54,514 bases of DNA from Betaproteobacteria bacterium (GTDB lineage Bacteria > Pseudomonadota > Gammaproteobacteria > Burkholderiales > SG8-41), in the NCBI GenBank assembly GCA_025363575.1, contig JANYDM010000148.1, forward strand, positions 1 through 54,514, read 5' to 3'. The translations under genes and the position numbers were made by a program. Positions 6,848 through 16,142 of the stretch are shown here, piece by piece. The notes below the pieces were generated by a model. The model had not been told where the DNA came from. It did no database searches and saw nothing but the letters and a program-made list of their open reading frames with translations. How positions within the stretch are numbered: the first letter of the stretch is position 1; each line of letters begins with the position of its first letter.

Positions 6848-8010
6848 TACGACTTCGGCAGGCCGAGCACCTTCTCGGCGATAAAGCACAGGATCAGTTG
6901 CGGGCTCACCGGCGTGATGCGCGGAATGAACGCCTCGCGCAGGTAGCGTTCGACGTGAAATTCCCTGGCATAGCCCATGCCGCCCATTGTCATGACGGCG
7001 GTCTCGCACGCTTTGAAACCGGCTTCCCCGGCAAAATATTTTGCGGCGTTGGCGTCAGCGCCGCAAGGCAGTTCTGCATCGTACACCGACGCCGCTTTGA
7101 AGACGAGCAGGTTCGCGGCCTCAAGTTCAATCCAGCGCTGCGCGAGCGGATGTTGAATCGCCTGGTTTTGCCCGATCGGCCGATCGAACACGATTCTTTC
7201 CTTCGCATACTCCGCCGCGCGCCTGAGCGCGACCTGGCCGAGGCCCACGGCTTCAGCTGCAATCAGGATGCGCTCGGGGTTCATGCCATGGAGGATGTAC
7301 TGGAAGCCTTTGCCCTCGTCGCCGATGCGATCGGCCACAGGCACTTTCAGGCCGTCGAAAAAGACCTGGTTGGAGTCGACCGCTTTGCGTCCCATTTTTG
7401 GAATCTCGCGGGTCTCGACGAACTCGCGGTTGAAGTCGGTGTAAAAGAGGCTCAATCCCTCAGTCGGCTTGCTGACCTGCCCAAGCGGCGTCGTGCGCGC
7501 AAGCAGCAGCATCTTGTTGGTGACTTGAGCAGTGGATATCCAGATTTTCTGGCCCGACACGACGTAGTGGTCGCCTTGTTTCGCCGCCTTCGTTTTCATG
7601 CGCGTGGTGTTCAGGCCGGCGTCGGGCTCGGTCACACAGAAGCAGGCTTTGTCGCTGCCCGCGATCAGCGGCGGCAGCCACCGTTTTTTCTGCTCTTCTT
7701 TGCCGAATACGACGACCGGATTCAAGCCAAAGATATTCATGTGAATGGCGGACGCGCCCGACATGCCGGCGCCCGACGCGGCGACGGTCTGCATCATGAG
7801 TGCGGCTTCGGTAATGCCGAGGCCGGCGCCGCCGTACTGCTCGGGCATGGCGATGCCCAGCCAGCCGTCGCGCGCGAATGCCTGGTGAAAATCGTGTGGA
7901 AAGCCGCCGTCCGTGTCTTTTTTCAGCCAGTAATTGTCGTCGAAGCGCGCGCAGATCTTCTCGATAGCGTCGCGGATCGCTAGTTGCTCTTCGGAAAATG
8001 AGAAATCCAT
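6844..8010 (-). CDS. acyl-CoA dehydrogenase family protein
   Basis: This flavoprotein of 388 residues should oxidise an acyl-CoA thioester with electron-transferring flavoprotein as acceptor. Family blocks are CFCVTEPDAGLNTT (about 124-136), KIWIST (155-160), and a C-terminal RQ-type region with MGGMGYAREFHVERYLRE. At the position of the usual catalytic glutamate (YEGT in MCAD) the chain reads ITPVS. Glu246 in NPERIL sits where isovaleryl-CoA dehydrogenase carries its base. ATG 8008-8010 is chosen because AAGGTGAG lies right upstream. It is seven bases downstream of the CoA-transferase gene, clearly one operon. The acyl chain is unknown. Confidence 0.9.
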   Translation of the reverse strand: MDFSFSEEQLAIRDAIEKICARFDDNYWLKKDTDGGFPHDFHQAFARDGWLGIAMPEQYGGAGLGITEAALMMQTVAASGAGMSGASAIHMNIFGLNPVVVFGKEEQKKRWLPPLIAGSDKACFCVTEPDAGLNTTRMKTKAAKQGDHYVVSGQKIWISTAQVTNKMLLLARTTPLGQVSKPTEGLSLFYTDFNREFVETREIPKMGRKAVDSNQVFFDGLKVPVADRIGDEGKGFQYILHGMNPERILIAAEAVGLGQVALRRAAEYAKERIVFDRPIGQNQAIQHPLAQRWIELEAANLLVFKAASVYDAELPCGADANAAKYFAGEAGFKACETAVMTMGGMGYAREFHVERYLREAFIPRITPVSPQLILCFIAEKVLGLPKSY

Positions 8011-8017
8011 GCTCACC

Positions 8018-9220
8018 TTATGCCGCAGTTCGGGTGACACCCGTCGCGATCATCGCGTTGATCTGGGTATCGGCATAGCCGGCCTCGCGCAGCAGTTCGA
8101 TGCTGTGCTCGCCGAGACGCGGCGCCGGGCGCGGTGCTGACGGCTTCGATTCCGACCACCGGCTGGTCGGGCCCATCGAGCGCAGGGTGCCTTCGCTCGG
8201 GTGCTCGACGAGCGAAAAAAACTCTGTCGCGTTGAGATGCGGGTCGGCCAACAGATCGTCCAGCGAATTGAGCGGCATCACTGGAATGTCGGCGGCCGAC
8301 AATAAGCCCAGCCATTCGGCGCTGGGGCGGGTTTTTATCTGCGCGGCGACGAACGCATAGCATTCCGCGAAATGTTCCGATCGCACCGCTTGAGTGGAGA
8401 AACGCCGGTCGGTCTCGAACATCGATTCCCGGCCGATAATGCGAAAAAAATTACGCCACTGCTTGTCATTGTAGATCAGCAGGCACAGGTAGCCATCTTT
8501 GGTGGCGTAGGGATTGCGATGCTCGGCGAGCAGGCGTGGATAGCCCATGGGGCCTAGCGGGGGCTCGAAAGTTTTGCCGCCCATATGATCGCTCAGCACG
8601 AACTCGGTGAGGCATTCGAACATCGGCACTTCCACGGCCTGGCCGCGGCCGCTGCGCTCGCGTTGAAAGAGAGCGGTGGTCACTGCATTGACCGCGTTGA
8701 GACCGGTGATGCGGTCGGCGACGGTTGAGGGCACGAAGCGCGGGCGGTCCGCGCCTGCCTGTTGTACCACAGACGGCAACGCGACCATGCCCTGGATCAG
8801 GTCGTCGTAGGCCGGCTTCGCGGCGTACGGTCCGCTCTGGCTGAAGCCATACGCACCGACGTAAATTATTTTCGGATTGACCGCGCGCACGTCGTCGTAG
8901 CCGAGCTGCAAACGCGCCATCGCTTGCGGCCGCACATTGTAGATAAGCACGTCAGCCGTCGCGCATAGTTTCAACATTGCCTCGCGGCCCGCCGGCAGCT
9001 TGAGGTCGAGAACGATCGAGCGCTTGTTACGGTTCAAATGCAGGAAAATGTGGCCCATGCCCGGGTTTTTCATGGGCGCCGAGTGGCGCATGTTGTCGCC
9101 TTCGCGCGACTCGACCTTGATGATGTCGGCGCCGAGGTCGCCGAGCATCTGTGTTGCATACGGCCCGAGGATAACCGTCGTCAGGTCGATAATCTTGATG
9201 CCAGCCAACGGACCGCTCAT
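8018..9220 (-). CDS. CaiB/BaiF family III CoA-transferase
   Basis: This 400-residue class III CoA-transferase moves CoA between an acyl-CoA and a free acid through an enzyme-bound aspartyl anhydride. The N-terminus GIKIIDLTTVILGPYATQML, the block DNMRHSAP, NRNKRSIVLDLK, and the AYDDLIQGM segment with the likely catalytic Asp139 are typical. It sits just upstream of the acyl-CoA dehydrogenase on the same strand, which implies a two-step pathway: activation of a carboxylic acid as a CoA thioester, then alpha-beta oxidation. The acid is not identifiable from sequence. Confidence 0.92.
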   Translation of the reverse strand: MSGPLAGIKIIDLTTVILGPYATQMLGDLGADIIKVESREGDNMRHSAPMKNPGMGHIFLHLNRNKRSIVLDLKLPAGREAMLKLCATADVLIYNVRPQAMARLQLGYDDVRAVNPKIIYVGAYGFSQSGPYAAKPAYDDLIQGMVALPSVVQQAGADRPRFVPSTVADRITGLNAVNAVTTALFQRERSGRGQAVEVPMFECLTEFVLSDHMGGKTFEPPLGPMGYPRLLAEHRNPYATKDGYLCLLIYNDKQWRNFFRIIGRESMFETDRRFSTQAVRSEHFAECYAFVAAQIKTRPSAEWLGLLSAADIPVMPLNSLDDLLADPHLNATEFFSLVEHPSEGTLRSMGPTSRWSESKPSAPRPAPRLGEHSIELLREAGYADTQINAMIATGVTRTAA

Positions 9221-9247
9221 ATCAGCCAGGCGTACTTAGCGTTGCGA

Positions 9248-10468
9248 TCAGGCGCCGCCGCGCGCCGGCAGCAGGGCACCGCAGGCGCGCTGTATGCGCG
9301 AGCAGGCTTCCTTCAACTTTTCGGCCGACGTCGAGTACGAGACGCGTATATAAGGCGACATGCCGTACGCCGCTCCCTGCAGCACGCCGACATCCGCGGA
9401 CTCGAGCAGATACATCACGAAATCGAGGTCATTCGAAATGACCGTGCCTTCTGGCGTGCGCTTGTCGATGACGCCTGCAACATTGGCGAAGACGTAAAAC
9501 GCGCCCTCGGGCGAGCGGCAGGTGATGCCATTCGCCGCGTTCAGCATGGTGACCACAAGGTCACGGCGCTCGCGAAAATTCTGCGCGCGCTCAACGAGGA
9601 AATTCTGCGGCCCGGTCAACGCTTCGATTGCCGCCGCCTGGCTGATGGAGGATGGATTGGTCGTGCTCTGCGATTGCATCTTGAGGATCGTATTGATGAG
9701 TTGCTGCGGACCGCCGGCATAGCCGATGCGAAATCCCGTCATCGCATAAGCCTTGGAGACGCCGTTGACGGTCAGCGTGCGATCGCGCAGCGCGGGTTCG
9801 ACCTGCGCTGGTGTCGCGCTTCGCTGTGTGCCGTACACGATATGCTCGTACACTTCATCGGTCAGTATCCAGACGTGCGGATGGCGCATAAGTACTGCCG
9901 TCAGCGGCTTGAGGTCGGCCGCGGTATAGACCGCGCCAGTCGGATTGCACGGTGAATTGAGCATGAGCCACTTCGTGCGCGGCGTAATCGCGCGCTCGAG
10001 GTCAGCCGCCTGTAGCTTGAAGCCGTTCGTTTCGGCGCAATCCACCGCGACCGGCGTGCCGCCGGCCAACTGCACCATGTCGGGATACGAGACGTAGTAG
10101 GGTGCGGGCACGATGACTTCGTCGCCGGCGGTTACGGTCGCCATCAGCGCATTGAAGATGACCTGCTTGCTGCCGTTCGCGCAGGTGATTTCATTGCGCG
10201 CGTAAGCCAGGCCGTTCTCGCGCTTGAACTTGAGCGCTACGGCATCTTTCAGCTCCGGCGTGCCGTCGACGTTGGTATAGCGCGTCTGGCCGGTTTTGAG
10301 CGCGCGTATCGACGCGTCTATGATGTTGGCCGGGGTCTCGAAATCCGGTTCGCCGACCGTGAGGCCGATGATCTTGCGGCCGGCGAGCTGCAACTCGCGC
10401 ACGCGCATGGTCGCCATCGAGCTCGGCGACGGTTTGATTCGATTCATTCGCGGTGCAATAAAACCCAT
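9248..10468 (-). CDS. PLP-dependent class I aminotransferase (aspartate-type)
   Basis: This 406-residue fold-type I aminotransferase has the PLP-binding Lys239 in VNGVSKAYAMTGFRIGY. Other marks are SPCNPTGAVY (172-181) for cofactor and substrate carboxylate binding, TDEVYEHI (203-210), and FRIGYAGG with the conserved arginine. This matches the Igamma aspartate/prephenate aminotransferase group rather than AspC. It is 27 bp upstream of the CoA-transferase gene on the same strand, so it may be read as the first gene of that operon. The link in function is unclear. ATG 10466-10468 has AGGT at suitable spacing. Confidence 0.9.
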   Translation of the reverse strand: MGFIAPRMNRIKPSPSSMATMRVRELQLAGRKIIGLTVGEPDFETPANIIDASIRALKTGQTRYTNVDGTPELKDAVALKFKRENGLAYARNEITCANGSKQVIFNALMATVTAGDEVIVPAPYYVSYPDMVQLAGGTPVAVDCAETNGFKLQAADLERAITPRTKWLMLNSPCNPTGAVYTAADLKPLTAVLMRHPHVWILTDEVYEHIVYGTQRSATPAQVEPALRDRTLTVNGVSKAYAMTGFRIGYAGGPQQLINTILKMQSQSTTNPSSISQAAAIEALTGPQNFLVERAQNFRERRDLVVTMLNAANGITCRSPEGAFYVFANVAGVIDKRTPEGTVISNDLDFVMYLLESADVGVLQGAAYGMSPYIRVSYSTSAEKLKEACSRIQRACGALLPARGGA

Positions 10469-10597
10469 GCTTGCCGACCTCTGATGCGCGACCGCACGGC
10501 GCGTGCGAGCCGGAAAAAGGCCTCATGCTACACCAAATCGACCCGCGCCTTTCCGTGTCCACGCCATTGCGAGCGAGCATGAGGCGCGCGACCTGCA

Positions 10598-10606
10598 TGC
10601 TATAAT
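10598..10606 (+). promoter_or_regulatory. extended -10 promoter of the surE operon
   Basis: TGCTATAAT (TG at 10598-10599, TATAAT at 10601-10606) lies about 115 bp before surE in the divergent spacer with the aminotransferase. No matching -35 is seen at 17 bp. The start site would be near 10613. Confidence 0.5.
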
Positions 10607-10721
10607 TTACCAAGAAAAATTACAGCCACGGTCTCCCGATCTCTCACGCAATGGTGCATCAGTCCCGACGGCCGCGGCCACAGCGCCAGGCGACTCGTTC
10701 GTCCATTGCCCGCTTGGCCAC

Positions 10722-11462
10722 ATGCATATCCTGCTGAGCAACGACGACGGTTACTTCGCGCCGGGCCTTGCCATACTAGCCGACACGCTGGCGCCTTTCG
10801 GCAAAATCACCGTCGTAGCACCCGAGCGTGACCGCAGCGGCGCCAGCAATTCGCTGACGCTCGACCGCCCGCTGTCCGTGCGCAAGGCAGCCAGCGGTTT
10901 TTTTTATGTGAACGGCACGCCAACCGATTGCGTGCACCTCGCGGTCACGGGCCTGCTCGACGAGATGCCGGATTTCGTGATCTCAGGCGTCAATCATGGC
11001 GCGAACATGGGCGACGACACCATCTACTCAGGCACGGTAGCCGCGGCCACCGAGGGTTTTCTGCTGGGGATACCTTCGCTCGCCATTTCGCTGGTAGCGA
11101 ACGGCAACGATCACTTCGTTACTGCCGCGCGGGTGGCCGCGGACATTACACGACGGTTCGTGGAAAAGCCGCTGGGCCAGCCGGCGCTCTTCAATGTAAA
11201 CGTCCCGGATGTCGAATTTGCGCATTTGCAAGGCATCGAGATCACGCGCCTGGGCAAGCGGCATAAGGCGGAGCCGGTCGTGAAGTCCACGACGCCGCGC
11301 GGCGGCACGGTGTACTGGGTAGGCGCCGCCGGGGCCGCGCAAGATGCGGGCGAAGGCACCGACTTCAATGCGGTGTCGCGCGCCGTGGTGTCCATCACGC
11401 CGCTGCAGGTCGATCTCACGCATTACCGGCAGATGCAGGCGCTCAAGGACTGGTTCGCATGA
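10722..11462 (+). CDS. surE: 5'/3'-nucleotidase SurE
   Basis: This 246-residue SurE survival-protein nucleotidase removes phosphate from nucleoside monophosphates using a divalent metal. The start [15 protein letters not shown] holds the metal-binding Asp8-Asp9 pair. [37 protein letters not shown] and GTVAAATEG are family blocks. The frame runs on upstream to 10503 without a stop, but the ATG at 10722 gives the conserved N-terminus, although no clear ribosome-binding site precedes it. It overlaps pcm by four bases (ATGA), so the two are translationally coupled. Confidence 0.96.
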   Translation: MHILLSNDDGYFAPGLAILADTLAPFGKITVVAPERDRSGASNSLTLDRPLSVRKAASGFFYVNGTPTDCVHLAVTGLLDEMPDFVISGVNHGANMGDDTIYSGTVAAATEGFLLGIPSLAISLVANGNDHFVTAARVAADITRRFVEKPLGQPALFNVNVPDVEFAHLQGIEITRLGKRHKAEPVVKSTTPRGGTVYWVGAAGAAQDAGEGTDFNAVSRAVVSITPLQVDLTHYRQMQALKDWFA

Positions 11463-12115
11463 GCGAGCGCATATCCGGTATCGGCATGACTTCCCAGCGC
11501 ACGCGGATGCGCATGATCGAGCGCCTGCGGGAGCAGGGCGTGGTCAACGAAGCCGTGCTCAATGTCATGAATGAAATCCCGCGCCATATTTTCGTCGAAG
11601 AGGCGCTGGCAAGCCGCGCATACGAAGACATCGCGCTGCCGCTCGGCTTCGGCCAGACGATTTCGCAGCCGTATATTGTCGCGCGCATGACCGAGCTGTT
11701 GCTGGCAGGGCCGCCGCTAGGCAAGGTGCTTGAGGTCGGTACCGGCTGTGGCTACCAGACAGCCGTGCTTGCGCGTCTCGCGAAAGAGGTTTATTCCGTC
11801 GAGCGTCTTTTGCAGCTGCTTGCCAAAGCGCGCAAGCACCTGCGCGAGCTGCGCATCAACAACGTCAGATTCAAGCATGGCGATGGCCACGTCGGCATAC
11901 TCGCGGATGCGCCGTTCGATGCGATACTCGTGACCGCCGCGGCTACCCATGTGCCCCAGGTCTTAAAAGAGCAACTTGCAGTCGGCGGCAGGATGATCAT
12001 GCCGATGGGCACGCGCGAACAGTATCTGTGCATGATAGAGCGCGGCGCGCGCGGCTATTCTGAAACGAAGCTCGACGCGGTCAAATTCGTGCCCATGCTG
12101 TCGGGGTTGAATTGA
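11459..12115 (+). CDS. pcm: protein-L-isoaspartate O-methyltransferase
   Basis: This 218-residue SAM-dependent enzyme methylates isoaspartyl residues of damaged proteins so they can return to aspartate. [15 protein letters not shown] is the isoaspartate methyltransferase signature, and [16 protein letters not shown] is SAM-binding motif I. The gene overlaps surE and ends one base before nlpD, the standard surE-pcm-nlpD stationary-phase repair and cell-wall operon. rpoS, often next in gammaproteobacteria, does not follow here. Confidence 0.96.
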   Translation: MSERISGIGMTSQRTRMRMIERLREQGVVNEAVLNVMNEIPRHIFVEEALASRAYEDIALPLGFGQTISQPYIVARMTELLLAGPPLGKVLEVGTGCGYQTAVLARLAKEVYSVERLLQLLAKARKHLRELRINNVRFKHGDGHVGILADAPFDAILVTAAATHVPQVLKEQLAVGGRMIMPMGTREQYLCMIERGARGYSETKLDAVKFVPMLSGLN

Positions 12116-12116
12116 C

Positions 12117-13100
12117 GTGACGGGCAATCAGTTCAACCGCGTTTGCGCGCTCGCGCTGTTGAGCGCCCTTGGTGGTTCCGGTTGCATGACCGCACACCAT
12201 CCGGCGCCGGTCAGCGATCGCGGTACTCAGCCAGGGGTGCCGGCTGCAATCAGGCCGGCGCAGGTGGCCGCGCCGCGAGAAGGTGATCCGCGACCTGAGT
12301 ACTACACTGTGAAGCGCGGCGACACGCTCTATCTCATCGCGCTTGACCAGGGCCTAGACTATAAAGAGCTTGCGGCGTGGAACAATATTGATAATCCGAA
12401 CGTGATCCGCGTCGGCCAGCAACTGCGTCTGCGCGCGCCCGAATCCGCTGTCGCGACCACGCCGCTGCAGGTGATGCCCAGGGTCGAAGGCCGGCCGGTC
12501 GGCGCAGCATCCGCGCCGCCGGCAGCCGCAGGGAAGGACGCCGTTAAATCGCAGCCAAAAGCGGTGAAGCTGCCGTATTCAGACCAGGCGCTCGCGCAAC
12601 TCTCAGGATCACCGCCGGCGCAGCAGCAAGCTCAGCCGCAGCTTCAGCCCCAGGTTCAGCCGGTCGTGCCACCGGTTGCAAAATCCGATCCCCGGCCCGA
12701 CGAAAAGCCCGTGGCTGTGCTCGAGGACGATGAAAAGATCAATTGGGGCTGGCCCACGAGCGGCAAGTTACTGAGCACATACAACGAGACCACCAACCTC
12801 AAAGGCATAGGCATTGGCGGCAAGCTCGGGCAACCGGTCATCGCCAGCGCGCCGGGCACAGTGTTGTACAGCGGCGACGGCATCCGCGGTTATGGCAAGC
12901 TCGTTATCATCAAGCACAACAAGGTCTACCTGAGCGTCTACGCCCACAACAGTCATCTGCTGGTGAAGGAAGGGCAGATCGTGGTCAAAGGGCAGAAAAT
13001 TGCCGACATGGGTTCGAGCGACGCGGACCAGGTGAACCTGCACTTCGAGATCAGGCGATTCGGCAAGCCGATTGACCCGCTCAAGCTGCTACCCAATTGA
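12117..13100 (+). CDS. nlpD: NlpD-like lipoprotein, LysM plus degenerate LytM domain
   Basis: This 327-residue envelope protein controls septal peptidoglycan amidases. Cys23 in LGGSGC is the likely lipidation site (glycine rather than leucine at -3). A LysM peptidoglycan-binding domain follows (about 61-106, YTVKRGDTLYLIA). Then come a Pro/Gln-rich linker and a C-terminal M23/LytM domain (about 215-327). The metal ligands of active M23 enzymes are incomplete: the first His/Asp motif is missing and HxHFE reads NLHFE. It is therefore an amidase activator rather than a hydrolase. It starts with GTG one base after the pcm stop. Confidence 0.92.
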   Translation: MTGNQFNRVCALALLSALGGSGCMTAHHPAPVSDRGTQPGVPAAIRPAQVAAPREGDPRPEYYTVKRGDTLYLIALDQGLDYKELAAWNNIDNPNVIRVGQQLRLRAPESAVATTPLQVMPRVEGRPVGAASAPPAAAGKDAVKSQPKAVKLPYSDQALAQLSGSPPAQQQAQPQLQPQVQPVVPPVAKSDPRPDEKPVAVLEDDEKINWGWPTSGKLLSTYNETTNLKGIGIGGKLGQPVIASAPGTVLYSGDGIRGYGKLVIIKHNKVYLSVYAHNSHLLVKEGQIVVKGQKIADMGSSDADQVNLHFEIRRFGKPIDPLKLLPN

Positions 13101-13128
13101 AGGCGCGCGCCGCACGCTCCTACGCACT

Positions 13129-15096
13129 TTAAGCGCCGGCGTGAAATCCGGCGACGGCCCGTTTTAATTCTGCGATGTCCGCTGCTTGCGGATCGCGGCC
13201 GTAGCGCAGCCGGATATATATCTCGCTGATGGTGCTGACCGTGTCCGCGAGTTCAGGGCAGGCGGCGACGGCGCGCTTCCTGAAGGCGTCAGGTCCTTCG
13301 CTCGGATGGCGGATTACACCGCGCCGCGCGAGACGGCGGCAGAATCGTGCGTAGGCCGCGGCAACCGGGTCGGGACGCAGTGCGTTCAGCCTGCGCAGCA
13401 TCAGCAGCGCGAGCGTCAGCGTAATCGTGCCCGTAACGATGAACATGATCGAAACCATGCTTTGCCACGTCGCGTCCTTGATGCCGATGCGCTGCATCAG
13501 GTCACGCTGCTGCTCGATGGTGTAGCCGAGCACAAGCTGGTTCCACGTGTTCGCGAGCGAGTCCCACGACAGCCGGGCGCGGTGCAGCCAGCGGTATTCG
13601 CCTCTCAGCACCAGCGGCAGGGCCTCCCCCTGCGGTACCGCGGCTGCGGCCCCGGCCTGCACTCGGGTCGGCGCCACCGCTGCTGTTGGGTCGACGCGGA
13701 TCCAGCCTTCGCCGATGATCCAGGCCTCGACCCACGCGTGCGCATCGGCCTGGCGCACGATCATGTAATTGCCTATGGTATTCAATTCCCCGCCCTGATA
13801 GCCGGTGACGATGCGCGCGGGCACGCCGGCCGCGCGCATAAGCACGGCGAACGCCGATGCGTAGTGTTCGCAGTAGCCGGCGTGAGTCGTGAACAGAAAT
13901 TCATCGACGGGGTTCGCGCCCAGCAGAGGCGGGTTAGTGGTGTAGGAAAAATTCTGTGCGCGGAACATGCCGAGGACCGAGTTGACATACGCCCGGTCGT
14001 CGGTTGCTCGCGCACGCATCTCGCGTGCGAGTTCTCTTGCGCGGGGGTTGGCTGCGCCCGGCAGGCGCAGTGCCCGCTGCAACTCGTAGCGCGGCAGTTC
14101 CGCGGCGTCGCGATAGCGCAAATAGGAGATCATGTCGTAGCGTAGCCGGCTACTAACCTGGTTCTGGAACAGTAGCTGAAAATCACCCGTCATTACGCTG
14201 CGTGGCGGCGTCTTGCCCGGCAGATCGAGTGCGAACAGCCAGCGCTTGCCGTGCGGCTCGACGGTGACGGTGTATTCGAGGGGCGCATCGAGAGATTCGA
14301 ACGTGCGCGCGGACGCGTACGGTATGCGTGACGCGGTCCACGTGAATCCGTCGAAATCCCACATCACCGGCCCGCGCCAGTAAAGCTGCTGGGTTGCGGG
14401 CGTGTTCGCCGATTCGAAGTTGACGCGAAATGCGATTGCGTCCGACGACAACAGATTGCTCACGCTGCCGGGCGACATTTCGTCGGACAGCCCGGTGATG
14501 CCGGAAAAAGCGTCCTGGGGCATGCCCCACAGCGGTCCCTGTACCCGCGGAAAAAGCAGAAAAAGCACAAGCATCAGCGGCGCTGCCTGCAGCAGCATGA
14601 CCCCGGCCGTGCGCAATTGATAGCGCGCGCCGGGCTGGCGCGAACGGAACTGAAAACCGACCATGGTCGCCGTAATCACCCACACCGCGAACAGCATCAG
14701 CACCGTGGTAGGGATGGTCTGCGAATACAGGAAATTGGTGATGACGAGGAAGTAGGCGATAAAGATGAGCACCATGGCGTCGCGCAAAGCCGCCATTTCC
14801 ATCAGCTTCAGCGCCAGCATCACCATCAAGAGCGCGATGCCCGAATCCCTGCCCAGTATTCGGCCATAGCTGAGGTAAATGCCGCCGACCGCGCCGGCTG
14901 CAATCAGCATGAGGACCCACTTGCGCGGCAGCGCGAGCGCGTAGAGTGCAACGTAACCGCGCCATGCGAAAAGCATTGCAACCAGCAGCGTGATCCAAAG
15001 CGGCAGGCGCTCGGCGTGCGGCGCGGCCACCAGTATCAGCGCGGCAAGCAGCCACGCCACATGCTGCAGGTGAAACCGCTCGAGGGCGGTGTTCAC
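13129..15096 (-). CDS. TgpA-like membrane transglutaminase (DUF3488)
   Basis: This protein of 655 residues has about six N-terminal membrane helices (to about residue 183), a periplasmic transglutaminase-like core, one further helix near 560 and a DUF4129-type tail. The cysteine-protease-like triad is complete: Cys409 in AGYCEHYASAF, His453 in ADAHAWVEAW and Asp469 in IRVDPTAA. The gene overlaps the DUF58 gene by four bases and ends a GNAT-MoxR-DUF58-TgpA operon. Pseudomonas TgpA is essential, and its cellular substrate is still unclear. Confidence 0.9.
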   Translation of the reverse strand: MNTALERFHLQHVAWLLAALILVAAPHAERLPLWITLLVAMLFAWRGYVALYALALPRKWVLMLIAAGAVGGIYLSYGRILGRDSGIALLMVMLALKLMEMAALRDAMVLIFIAYFLVITNFLYSQTIPTTVLMLFAVWVITATMVGFQFRSRQPGARYQLRTAGVMLLQAAPLMLVLFLLFPRVQGPLWGMPQDAFSGITGLSDEMSPGSVSNLLSSDAIAFRVNFESANTPATQQLYWRGPVMWDFDGFTWTASRIPYASARTFESLDAPLEYTVTVEPHGKRWLFALDLPGKTPPRSVMTGDFQLLFQNQVSSRLRYDMISYLRYRDAAELPRYELQRALRLPGAANPRARELAREMRARATDDRAYVNSVLGMFRAQNFSYTTNPPLLGANPVDEFLFTTHAGYCEHYASAFAVLMRAAGVPARIVTGYQGGELNTIGNYMIVRQADAHAWVEAWIIGEGWIRVDPTAAVAPTRVQAGAAAAVPQGEALPLVLRGEYRWLHRARLSWDSLANTWNQLVLGYTIEQQRDLMQRIGIKDATWQSMVSIMFIVTGTITLTLALLMLRRLNALRPDPVAAAYARFCRRLARRGVIRHPSEGPDAFRKRAVAACPELADTVSTISEIYIRLRYGRDPQAADIAELKRAVAGFHAGA

Positions 15097-16103
15097 GACG
15101 CGCTATCAAACAATGCGAGCGCCTCGAGGCAGCGTTCGCGTTGCACATCGCCGGGCGCGGGCGGCAGCGTGATGCGCGGCAGGCGCAGGCCGAAACTCAG
15201 CCCGGCCGCGTTGGCATCGAGCACCCAGCGCGCGAGCCGCGCCAGCCGCGCGTCCACGCTCATGGTGGCGGGAGTCGCGCTCCACTCCAGCCAGAGCTCG
15301 CGCGCGACGCGTCCGCTGAACTGCTTGGTCAACAGCGCCTCACCGCGCGCTACGGCCTTCCACGCGATATGGCGCGGCGAATCTCCCGGATGATACGAGC
15401 GCAGGCCGACGAAATCCTCCTGACCGATGCCGAGGGCGGCGCCGTTGCCGGCATCTGTCGCAGGCGGCGGCAGCGGCACGCGTCCGCCTTCGGGCTGCGG
15501 ATAGACGATGCATTGCATGCCGAGCTCAACATAGGCCCAGGCATAGCAAAGGCCGAGCGGGAATTGCGTGAATATGGTGAGCCGGCCGGGACGCAGCACG
15601 CCGCGCTTTGGCGCCTGCACTGGTACGCCGATGGTCGTGGCCTGCCGGGCCGGCGCATCGGTGTAAAGCAGATCGCGGCCGCCGCGCGCCAGGCCGAGGC
15701 TATAGCGGTCGACGGCGCTAGGGTTGTCGATGACAAGCGTGAAGCGCGCCGTGTCCCCGGCAAATACCGGCGCCACGCGCCCGCTGGAGATACGCAGGCG
15801 CGCCAGGTTGCGGAACGTGTGCAATATCGAGTTGACGCCGAGCGCGGCAAGCAAGAACGTCAATATGAAGCCGAGGCTCAGGGCGTAGTTGATGGAGCCG
15901 GTGAGCATCAGCGCGAGCGCGCCTGTGTAAAGCAGCCCATGACGAGACGGCAGAATGAAAATGCGTCTTTGCACGAGCTCGACGGTGCTGGTTTCGGGCC
16001 CGCCGAGCTGAAACAGCCAGCGGTCGATGTGCGCACGCAGCGCGCGGTACGGCGCGGCCGCGAAACTGGCAATGGACAACAGCCGGGAAGCGATGACCGC
16101 CAT
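15093..16103 (-). CDS. DUF58 domain protein
   Basis: This 336-residue protein has two membrane helices (about 58-95) and a DUF58 (von Willebrand A-like) region. The signature RSYHPGDSPRHIAWK lies near residues 234-248. DUF58 proteins are almost always paired with a MoxR ATPase and often with a TgpA transglutaminase, as here, and are thought to form a membrane-associated chaperone or maturation unit. It follows moxR by 39 bp and overlaps the transglutaminase start. Its specific function is unknown. Confidence 0.88.
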   Translation of the reverse strand: MAVIASRLLSIASFAAAPYRALRAHIDRWLFQLGGPETSTVELVQRRIFILPSRHGLLYTGALALMLTGSINYALSLGFILTFLLAALGVNSILHTFRNLARLRISSGRVAPVFAGDTARFTLVIDNPSAVDRYSLGLARGGRDLLYTDAPARQATTIGVPVQAPKRGVLRPGRLTIFTQFPLGLCYAWAYVELGMQCIVYPQPEGGRVPLPPPATDAGNGAALGIGQEDFVGLRSYHPGDSPRHIAWKAVARGEALLTKQFSGRVARELWLEWSATPATMSVDARLARLARWVLDANAAGLSFGLRLPRITLPPAPGDVQRERCLEALALFDSAS

Positions 16104-16142
16104 GTGCGCGTGTTGTTGCCGCGTGCGGCTAAACGCCGCGGC

